Positions 54,576 through 64,000 of a DNA stretch of 64,000 nt are shown piece by piece; positions within the stretch are counted from its first letter, which is position 1, and the number at the start of each line of letters is the position of its first letter. The stretch comes from Phoenix dactylifera (taxonomy: Eukaryota > Streptophyta > Magnoliopsida > Arecales > Arecaceae): assembly GCF_009389715.1 (NCBI RefSeq), contig NC_052399.1, forward strand, positions 3,984,938 to 4,048,937, given 5' to 3'. The notes beneath the pieces were generated by a model that saw only the letters and a program-made list of their open reading frames with translations, was not told where the DNA came from and searched no databases. A program made the position numbers and the translations under genes.

Positions 54576-56714
54576 AAAGCACTCAAAGATAATCCATTTT
54601 CTATGCAAAGTTATTTTATTTATTTATTTTATTTTTAAGACGTCAATTTAAGGTACAAAAAATTAGATCATAAGATCATGCATAAGTTAAAAAAGAGAAA
54701 GTTGAACTCATAGTTTTGTCCATTTTTATCAAATAGATGCAAACTTTTAAGTCAAAACATCATGTAAAATTCAAAAGCGAACCCATGTAATTATTAAGAA
54801 AATCAATTACTTAGTTTTTTTTTGGATGTTTATCTTCAATTATTCTTATATATTTCAAACTCCAAAATCTAGCCCACCATGAACCATATCCATTACAGTG
54901 TAGGTAAATTTCCAATTTTCGGCGAATAAAACCGTGTCCTCCGCATTTTAATAGTCCATGGTCATCCACCACTCCCATCGAAGCTAGAGATTTGCGTTGG
55001 CTTTTACGTCTTTGAGGCCTGCGTTTATAACATGAGTGCCGAGATTCGTGCAGAACTAGAATTTCTTACCGTTCGATCGCTGGACATTTGCCGTCGCGGT
55101 CGCGACAGGGCCGCCGGCCGCACTTCCCACCCTTCCAAGTCCTCCTGTCGCGGACCTGTTGCCGTGTTCCGCACGACAGCCGGCAGCATCGAACTTTCTG
55201 CGCCAAAAAGAATCTAAGCCGTCCACCCTGTCAATCAAGAGCCGCCGACCGATCGACTCCGGAGATCACAAAAAAAAAAAAACAGTTTACGTTGCTCCGA
55301 GGAGCAGCACGACAACCGCATCCGACCTAGACGAAGCCAACCACGCCACAGGCCTAATTGATTACTGCCACGTGTCTTACTGTATCCATCCATCTGCCAA
55401 GTTTGCATGGATGACTGAAGTCCCAGATAAGTTTCTTCTGGATCTCGCTCGAAAATCTCATACTTCTTTACCGCGATCCGATTTCAGAGACTGAAATTTA
55501 CGAGGTAAATGCTTTAATCGTTGCAAAATACTCTTCTCCTTTATCTAATAAATTCCAATTATTTTCTCTGTTTGGTGATTCTTCTGTTCTAATTTCTTAT
55601 GCCCTTCCTGAAATTTAATGAGGCTAATTTCCGGTTTATGTGCTTCTGACGTCCTTTTTAGGTTTTCTTCCGCTACCGAGAAGTCTCTACTTTATTTCCC
55701 GTGATTTCTCGTTTTTTTCTAGGGGGTAGGGTTTTGGTTGGGGGGTGGAATTTATTAGATATCATGCGATTCCGCTTTTCAAACAATTACTCTTTTTTTT
55801 CTCCATCAACGGATTTGTTTAATGGTGGTTATGATGTTGGAATTTGGGTGAAAGAATAAATTTTGCTGTTAAATTTGACAATTGCCGCTATTCTCGCTGT
55901 GGAGGTCTTTTCTTAGCTTTGTGAACCTTATTGGTTGGTCGTTTGGATTTATTTTTTGTAATGTAGATTCTCCGTGTTGAAAAAAAAATATAGCTAAAAA
56001 AGTTGTCAGCGCGGCTTCATGTGGTTCCTTTCAACCTTATGAGGGTTTTATGTGTGAACCTGTGCTTGTCTTGGGGATTTTTATTTGTTAAAGAAATATT
56101 TGTTTCCCTTTTGGCATTGCTTGCAATATAATTGTTCGTGACTGAGTTTTTAGTGGATGCTGGCCTATGATATTCATTTTGTTTAGTTTTCTTTTGTAAA
56201 CTCAAGACGGTTCTGTTTGTTCTTGAAGCTGAGTTGTCTGGTTTTATCCTTTCTTGCATTTACTTGAGTCGAAGCAATTGCAACTTTTCAGTTAATCAAT
56301 TCTTGGTCTTTCATGTACTGGTCTGTTCCTGTATGTGATTATATACGCTAATTGTTGGAATAATTGCTTGAGACTCAAATGATGGACTTGCAAGCGTGAT
56401 ATACTGTTATGAAGGGTCAATTGATCAATTTTACATTTGATACAGTGGAATCTGATTAGTTTATACTGTTATAAAGGGTCAATTGATCAATTTTACATTT
56501 GATACAGTGGGGTCTGATTAGTTTTTGCTTAGTTTAATTGCATCAAATTTGCATTACATGCTACCCAACTTGCAGCTTAGGTGGCGCTGGAAGCTTGTGA
56601 TACTCTTTTCTTTGATGTGAAGCTCAGGGGGCTCTTTTTTAGTGTTGTTTTCTGCTTTCAGCAGATTTTCCCAATAGTCGTTATAGTCGTAACAGATGGT
56701 TTCTCATTTCCAGG
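54576..56714 (+). promoter_or_regulatory. Promoter and 5'-UTR region of the DXS-like gene
   Basis: 54576-55020 is AT-rich. A CACGTG G-box lies at 55369-55374. A leader exon probably ends at GAG|GTAAAT near 55504, and the coding exon begins after TTTCCAG at 56713, so a 1.2-kb leader intron is likely. Short ORFs at 55032-55330 are not supported as genes. Exact starts are inferred. Confidence 0.45.
56401..56524. repeat. 62-bp tandem duplication in DXS-like leader intron
   Basis: Two copies, 56401-56462 and 56463-56524, differ at about three positions. Each has CAATTGATCAATT, whose core TTGATCAA is palindromic. This is a recent local duplication. Confidence 0.9.
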
Positions 56715-59700
56715 ATGGCTTCTGCGTCTGCTCGGTGCTCATTTGATAGTACAGCTTTGCTTCACAGTGACTCTAGGTCCAAGTCTTTCAAAGCTGACTT
56801 CCTTGGGCTTCCCCACCATGTGAAGAGGGATTCTTTAAAATGTATTATATGCCCAAGTTCTATGTCTACCTATCCACCGAAGGTATTTGAAAACTTATAC
56901 ATATCAGTTTTTTTTTAAAAAAAATATATTTGTGCTACTGTTTTGCATAGTTCAGGTAGAAAAGGTGCATTACTAGATTCTTGAACCCCCAAATCAAGGA
57001 AATGATTTTTTTCTGAAAACTAAAAGTAGCAGACTGAGTTTTGAAAATACAGAGAGAGTACATGATATGCAAACTTTCAGAGAAAATAAAGACTTTTTCC
57101 TTGATATATGTTCGATATTGTTCAACAATTTCTAGAACTCAAACAAAGTTATCGGGGTAGGATATTTATAATTGGATATGTTTGTACAATTGTTCTGTCA
57201 ATTAGTTTATCTTTTGGAATCAGTTTTTCATATCATATCAGGGAATCGAGTTGTTGTTAGTTAAAAAACTAATATCCTCAGAAGTGTCATTTATGGGCTG
57301 ATATCATCTGCAATGTCATTATTGGACATCACAGCAGACAGCACTAGATTCTAGATCATATCCTCAACCAGCAAGCCTTCCACCATCTTTCTGAATATTA
57401 AAGCATAACCATCCGCCTATCAGATGTTATAATTGAACAAAGAGATATTTTCTTGTTCCAAAATGGAACTCCAAATATTTATCTTCTGCTATTATATCCA
57501 ACAATTTGATGATTGTATAAATATAGAGAGCATGGTTCGCCACACTTAATATTGACAAATTACCTACAAAGGCCAGGCGATGGATCCCTTGTATCACTTA
57601 GGCGGGAACTTAGGGAGGAAAGCTCTTTAAACTTTTACTATTCATACTTTTAATCATATACATAAAGAAGCATGTCCATGTATTCTATGTACATTCTTTT
57701 TCCATGAAATGTGGGTTATGAACCTATTTTTCATACTTAAAAAGTCCAAAGATTAAAATTCACAAGGAAAGCAGTAATAGAATTACTGCCACCACAGCAT
57801 CTATCAAGCTGCAAGACATAACCAGGTAGCTAGCACGTGGGAAGAAATGGAAGGAGGCAAGCATACTAGAGGCTAGCAAGTAGAATGAAAGGGAAAACTT
57901 AGGGGAAATAAGCGGAAAGATGGCGTGATGAGAAAAAAGTGTGCTGGTCATTATAGCCACCACTGCTCCTTTTCACTGTTGGTTGACGTATTAGCAGCTG
58001 TTGATTAGCCCACAAGCAATACTAGGGGGTGGTAGCCTTCGCTACGCTTCCATGTGTCCCATATGGGGTGGGGTTCAGGTAAACTTGGCCTAGGCAGCTC
58101 GGCCAAATTAAACACCTAGGGTGTATTGTACCATACTGATAGTGAATTGATATTCAGTATGGAGGTGTACGTTGTATCAATAGCATGAATTGGCCCATAG
58201 ACATTGTACCAAATATGATACTGGTGCTGTTACTGGAACTGATACTGTGTACCATGATAGACAAGTTTTTGTGGCTATCATATACTATGGCTTAAAGCAA
58301 TAATAGTGATAGACGACATGTGTCATGTGCTTCCACTATATGATAGTGATCAGCATTGATATAGCCACCCTTTTGGTATTGGAACATCAATGGGAGAGTT
58401 GGCTTTGGAGGTATGTTTAACCATCCCTTGTTTGTCTAGCAAGTTGATTAATTTAGAGATAAGAAGCTATCTTTTTTATCCTGATTCTCCTATCCTGAAC
58501 CTATTTCCAACATGCTAGCCATTTTTCCTTATATTATTTCACTTCATTGTTTGAAAAATGTTCCAACAAAAGGTTTGAGAAATATCCGCAGGCTTACCCT
58601 CTCAACTTCTCGAATATGTGGCCGAGGCAACTAGTTAAGAGAGGGACCTGGCATATTGGAAGACATTGATAGAATGAAAACTTGCTTTATTTGTTACATG
58701 ATTGAAGCTGATGCAACCAGGAAATGAGCATTGAATGTACTCCTGTTGAAGGGGATCTAGGCATATAGTGAAGATGCTGATGCTTGACTTAAGGAATTGT
58801 TCTCATCTATAATGTGCAATATTACCACTGATACCAAATTACGAGTTTAACAATTTACAGCAACATTCAAGTGGTCCTATTGCCAGTATTAGTAGATGCC
58901 TGTAAATGCCCTCTCCTTGTGTTGAGAGTTGAACTTTAGACTGCTAGGTAGCTTTCTTTTTCATATGGTATTCCCACTTATTACAGAAAATGGTTACATT
59001 GGGAATTTGGATGATTTTGGTTCTTCTTGTTGCAGGGATTTTGTAGGCAAGTAACTGCATTACCAGATGTTGGTGATTTCTTCTGGGAGAAGGCTCCTAC
59101 ACCCATACTGGACATGGTTGATTCACCAATTCATTTGAAGAATCTGTCTGTCGAGGTCTTTGGAATCACATGATTGCTTTCTTATACAATTTGGGTTTCA
59201 GCTGTTAAAATTCCTAATAGTAGGGTGACAACTTATGCAGGAACTAAAACTATTAGCTAACGAAATCCGCTCTGAGATATCTTTTATTATGTCAAGGAGA
59301 CGCATACCTTTTAAAGCTAGTCTTGCAGTTGTTGAGCTAACAGTTGCTATCCATCACGTTTTTCATGCTCCGATGGATAAAATATTATGGGATATTGGTG
59401 AACAGGTATGCCATGTGTTTCTCTACCGCCAACAATTATGATTTGTTTCCCACATTGTTCTATTAATATTGTAAGGGTCCTTTGATGTTAAATAGTTTCA
59501 TGCCTTCAATTGAACAGACATATGCACATAAGATTCTCACAGGAAGACGCTCTCTTATGCACACAGTCAAGCGAAAAGATGGTCTCTCAGGTTTCACATC
59601 TCGTGCAGAGAGCGAGTATGACGCATTTGGTGCTGGGCATGGATGCAATAGTGTCTCTGCGGGGCTTGGTATAAATCTAAACCCCTTATCATTTTGCCAA

Positions 59701-62700
59701 TGTTAAATATTGACATGAACATTGCGGGATGCTTCACTTCTATCCCTTCTTTTAACTGTGAACCGTTGAAAACTTCATTCTCCTGTTACTGTTCCTAGCT
59801 TGTCATCAATCACTGTAAGCTCAGTTGCTGACATCTGGGAGAAGCATTAGTTGGAAGATAATACGAGTCCATCTTTATTGGCTTATTTAGAAACCTTCTT
59901 GGATTTTGGAATTACTGACTGTATCGCATAACTAATGTTAACTTTGTTCTCTGTATGTTATGTTTGGCACTTCTAGGGGGGCTTTAAAGAGGATAAATAC
60001 ACTTCCCTTGAGTTATTCCAGAGAGATACAGACATGCTTATCCATTCACATTGTTGGACTATGTAAGAGGCTTTTGGTATATAACATGTACAATCACATT
60101 GAATAAGTGAATAGATGTGTTATTATTTATTACCTGCTGTTGTTTTTGCTTTAAAGTCCTTTTTTTTAAAATAAAAGATTGCTCTTTTTTATTAGTAATT
60201 GATGAGCAATAATTTTTTCTTCTATTTGGGTTTTTGATTTATGATCCTGCTTTGTGAAGTGATGTTTGCTCTCAAGGTTTTTTGGTTAATGAGATTTTTA
60301 TTAGTAATTAATGGGCAATAAATTTTCTGTCTATTTGGGCTTTTGGATTTATGATTCTGCTTTTTAAATTGCTGTTTGCTCTGAATGTTTTGTTGTTTTC
60401 TCATTCATATTAAAATATCTTTTGCTATTAGTTGGCAGATAGATTAATCCAGTGTCTTATTTTCAGGTATGGCGGTTTCACGAGATATCAATGGAAAGAA
60501 AAACTGTATAGTGACAGTTATAAGTAATTGGACAACAATGGCTGGTCAGGTGTATGAAGCAATGAGCAATGCTGGTTATCTTAATTCAAACATGGTCGTG
60601 ATACTAAATGATAGCCGACACTCCTTACATCCTAAGCCAGATGAAGGACCAAAAATGACAATCAATGCCCTTTCCAGCACTCTAAGCAAGCTTCAATCCA
60701 GTAAATCTTTTCGGAAATTTAGAGAGGCTGCAAAGGTACATGTTTTCCCTTCAAACATTAACAGTACTAACACATGCAAATGGTTACATAAAGCTTCAAA
60801 CAAAATGAATCTATCCTCCCTCTGCTAGTTGAATTTGAAAAGTTGTTTGTGATGCATCCCTAATGATATTTTCAAATAGAAACCTCTACTATTTGCATTT
60901 TGAGTTGCTTGAATGATAATATAAATCTAACTTTCAGCCAAAAAGTTTAGGCATGCAAACAATTTAAAGTTCTCATAGTTGCTCCACCTCCTCAATAATC
61001 TGTTGCTTTTCTGTTTAGTCTTGTATTTACGCATGGGTTGAAATGTTCAATTCTGGTTAGAAGTTGATGACCCCTCCAGTGCCATTTGCTGATCATGTGC
61101 ATATGTTTTGCATTTTCTAGTTCATCAGCTCCTCCAGCTGTAGTTAGGGTTCAATTTCTTTTCTGTTTCTGTATTTAATATTAGTTCATCTTGTCAGACA
61201 GAAGCTAACTTTGTTATACTCATGGATACTGTTGTCAGGGTGTTACCAAAAGGATTGGTAAAGGGATGCATGAACTGGCAGCAAAAGTTGACGAGTATGC
61301 TCGTGGTATGATAGGTCCCCTTGGGGCAACTCTCTTTGAAGAACTTGGGCTTTATTACATTGGACCAGTTGATGGACACAATATTGATGATCTAATTTGT
61401 GTACTTAATGAAGTCACATCATTGGATTCAACTGGACCTGTATTGATTCATGTTATCACAGAGGATGAAAAGGAGTCAGAAGATATCTATACAAGCAAGA
61501 GAACTCTTGAAGAACAAGGTTTGTTTTATTCTTCATGTATCATTTTACTACAATTTCATATTGATCTTGTTGGAATGTCTGAAAACGTTTTGTTGTTAAT
61601 TCATCTTGTTATAATATATCGGAATGGATCAATGGTTCTTATTTCAACAAAAAAATCGTTCTTGCCTAGATAACCTTTTTGCTGGTTGTATATCCTTTTG
61701 ATTGGTGTTCACTTTGAGTCATGTGACATTTAGATCTTTGCATTAGATTAGCAAAGGAGATGCACCATTGGCATAAGACTTATTTAGTGATTGTAAGAAA
61801 GAAGTTACAAAAGCCAAAAGCCAAAAACCAAATCATTTAAAATGGACTTCCCTCATGGCCTGTTAATTTAGGAGAAGGTATAATATATGATATGATTCCT
61901 GTTCCTATTATCCTATCAAATCCCAATCCAAGGATGGGACCTAAATTGTTGAGGCCCAATTTCAAGATTGTGGATCATCAGATCTTGACAACAACAATAA
62001 ATAAAACTATGACTGAACATGCTGAAAGATGAAGACCATAAATTTGGTAGATTAGAAGATATTATACAAAATGTGGTTCTTTTATCAGTTATAGAAGTTG
62101 AAAATGAAGCCCCAACCAAAAACTTATCACCAAGAGATATAATGAGTCAATCGTTTGCATTATGTTGGATAAGTTATACTGCTGATAGAGAAATAGTGAA
62201 GATATGTGCAACGAATTAGCATGGGGTGAGCGAAGATCCTAGTAGGCCTCCAACTTTTTTGGGGCTTGTTTTATGTAAAAGGGTTAGCGAAGGGGAGAAT
62301 TTTGAAAACCTGTTAAGAAATTGTCAGAGGAACTGTAAAGGACTGCGCTAATGAATGATGCAGTCTTAATTGCAAAAAAATGGTCAAGAATGATTCATGA
62401 AGCCATCCCCATTTTGTTGGATAAAGTTTGTTTGCATGTGGTTGTCCTCATGGTCACAATTTTATAAGTAGCAATATTAGAAGATACGGACATGTGCCAA
62501 AGTCCAACTTCCTACCCTATTTGTGCAATGGTTGACTGAAGTGGCATTTTTCTTAGAGTGGCTTGTAGAAGCCTTATTTGATCAAATTGTTGTTGCAAAG
62601 AAGTGTTTGATGTAAGCCAAAGTTTTTGCTTGCTACTTGAATGAAGATATGGTCACTATCTTGATTTATTGCTGTTCTCATGTTGAGAATTATTTGAATC

Positions 62701-63162
62701 AGTATTTCAGGTAAGAGTGATGCAGGATAGGAATTCTATGTACTCCTTATTCTATAATTATTCTGGTATATCATATCCATTGTTTATGAATAAAAGTCGG
62801 TCCTTTCCTGATCTTTTTTTTTTCCACTTTATTTTTGTTTGCATATAACAGGGACCTTAAAGTCCAATTTGTCAACAACATATCCCAAATGTATAGGCAG
62901 CAGCTTCTCTAGAACATACAATGATTGCCTTGTTGAAGCTTTGGTAGCAGAAGCAGAGAAGGACAAGGAAATTGTGGTAGTCCATGCAGGCATGGGAACA
63001 GATCCATCACTTCAACATTTCCAGTCAATGTTTCCCGAAAGATTTTTTGATGTAGGCATGGCAGAGCAACATGCTGTTACTTTTGCTGCCGGTTTGGCCT
63101 GTGGTGGGTTAAAGCCATTTTGCGTAATTCCATCTACATTCCTACAAAGAGCATTCGATCAG
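56715..63162 (+). CDS. Divergent 1-deoxy-D-xylulose-5-phosphate synthase-like protein (clade III type), 3' end beyond window
   Basis: Exons 56715-56882, 59036-59155, 59241-59405, 59518-59668, 60467-60735, 61239-61518 and 62852-63162 join in frame to 488 residues; about 220 more should follow. True DXS makes DXP in plastids from pyruvate and GAP with thiamine diphosphate. The first 56 residues look like a plastid transit peptide. DXS sequence is clear in [55 protein letters not shown] and [18 protein letters not shown]; Glu456 is kept. However, the GDGAMTAGQ cofactor motif reads SNWTTMAGQ (221-229), so the Mg-binding Asp is Asn. The canonical GGH is RIP (117-119), and GHQ is GEQ (149-151). Family-level clade III divergence is recalled from memory. 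Catalysis is doubtful. Confidence 0.9.
58125..58262. repeat. Dispersed GTACC-rich repeat in DXS-like intron 1
   Basis: Holds TTGTACCATACTGATAGTG, ACATTGTACCAAATATGA and TGTGTACCATGATAG words resembling the repeats at 29320-29560 and 36940-37080. Limits undetermined. Confidence 0.3.
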
Positions 63163-64000
63163 GTGCTATTTGCTTGTTCCTTTATTCCTTTCCTGTGTTT
63201 CTCCATTATGCTTCATATGAGATTGGAAATTTATTTTGAAATTAGAATCTTTTTTTTTTCTTTTTTAAGAACTTGGCATGGCTATGATCATTTGGATGTT
63301 TCTGCTCCACCCACAATATATGCTCAGTAATGATTAACTCCCCTTTGATCATTTGATATACCATAGCAAGTACCTCAACCACAAATGACAAAGCCTTTGT
63401 GCAATCTGTTTCACCCTTCTGGATGAGCAAGTCTCAGATAACAGATCACTAATTTGACTCTTTCTTGTCTTTATGATGCCATTTTCATGCGCTGTTTCTT
63501 CCAATTTATATCCTATAATCGATTATGGGGTCTGATCATGTACAGATTTACTTTTCTATTGCTCATCTGAATGAGGTTACTACTTTAGCTGGTCAGGATC
63601 AAGTAGGTTTCCCTATACAACAGGCAAGGTTGAAGCATGGGACATTTTAATTGTTTATAATCAGTGGTGCTGGTGTTGAAGGGCATGCCACAAGAAGAAG
63701 GTATAAACGAGCAGTGGAGGTCAACTGAATTCATTTCTGCTGGTCAGGATGCCACCACCAGTTTTGATCACTGTATCCCTCCCAAGTGAAATTCCAGTCA
63801 CTGTAAATTATGTTTATAAGAAACATGTTTATGTTGAATCCATTTCTGTTAAATATTACTGGAAGTGCCTAAAAACGTTTTAGATTATTGAAATTGTGAA
63901 AATATTTTTAATTGCAATCAATGAGATTTATGATGTCCAAAAGCCACTAATTAAATGTGCTGAAGGTCTATGCATAATGGGATTGCAACATGGACAATTC
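63163..64000 (+). other. Intron of the DXS-like gene running off the window
   Basis: The donor after CGATCAG at 63162 is GTGCTA. No sequence resembling the next expected DXS exon (VVHDV..., GPTHCGAFD) occurs before position 64000. Confidence 0.5.

Noticed and set aside
55032-55494. Small ORFs upstream of the DXS-like gene
   Set aside because: Several overlapping frames in a GC-rich leader; no conserved peptide and no evidence that one is translated.
61916-62260. Intron 6 of the DXS-like gene with two short ORFs and possible transposon words
   Set aside because: No signature could be named with confidence.

Overview
The window is nuclear DNA of a flowering plant. The genes have GT-AG introns, mostly AT-rich, while the coding exons and some promoters are GC-rich. 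Long gene-poor stretches hold degraded LINEs, a solo Copia LTR and DNA transposons. Codon use, gene families and repeats suggest a non-grass monocot, perhaps a palm; that placement is inference, since no database search was possible.

Layout. 1-210 is the 3' end of a family-1 glycosyltransferase (UGT) whose tandem paralogue is complete and intronless at 5466-6971. Between and after them (about 0.2-14 kb) lies repeat-rich DNA: a LINE zinc-domain fragment, a 52-bp minisatellite, an AT-rich insertion at the stop codon of the second UGT, and a degenerate LINE carrying a solo Copia LTR. 16568-18088 is a single-exon 3-ketoacyl-CoA synthase with a 5'-UTR intron and two G-boxes upstream. 19097-22193 (minus) is a two-exon histone H2A.Z. 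23768-32823 (minus) is a seven-exon WD40 protein of the STRAP/unrip family with a 5.6-kb intron. A hAT-like non-autonomous element of 981 bp occupies 34502-35482. 37753-44429 is the nine-exon gene for the 26S proteasome ATPase RPT6. 46874-50204 (minus) is a FAR1-related (FRS) domesticated MULE transposase. Broken LINE pieces and a frameshifted coding-like stretch follow at 52.6-54.6 kb. 56715 to beyond the right edge is a divergent 1-deoxyxylulose-5-phosphate synthase-like gene.

How the genes relate. They are unrelated housekeeping and metabolic loci, not a pathway cluster; only the two UGTs form a tandem family. The most informative points are: the DXS-like protein, which has replaced thiamine-diphosphate and catalytic residues of true DXS; the layered insertion history behind the UGT duplication; the hAT-like element with a GC-rich interior; and the paired ABRE-like G-boxes before the fatty-acid elongase gene. 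I saw no convincing new system. The strongest candidate for new biology is the DXS-like protein with altered active-site motifs.
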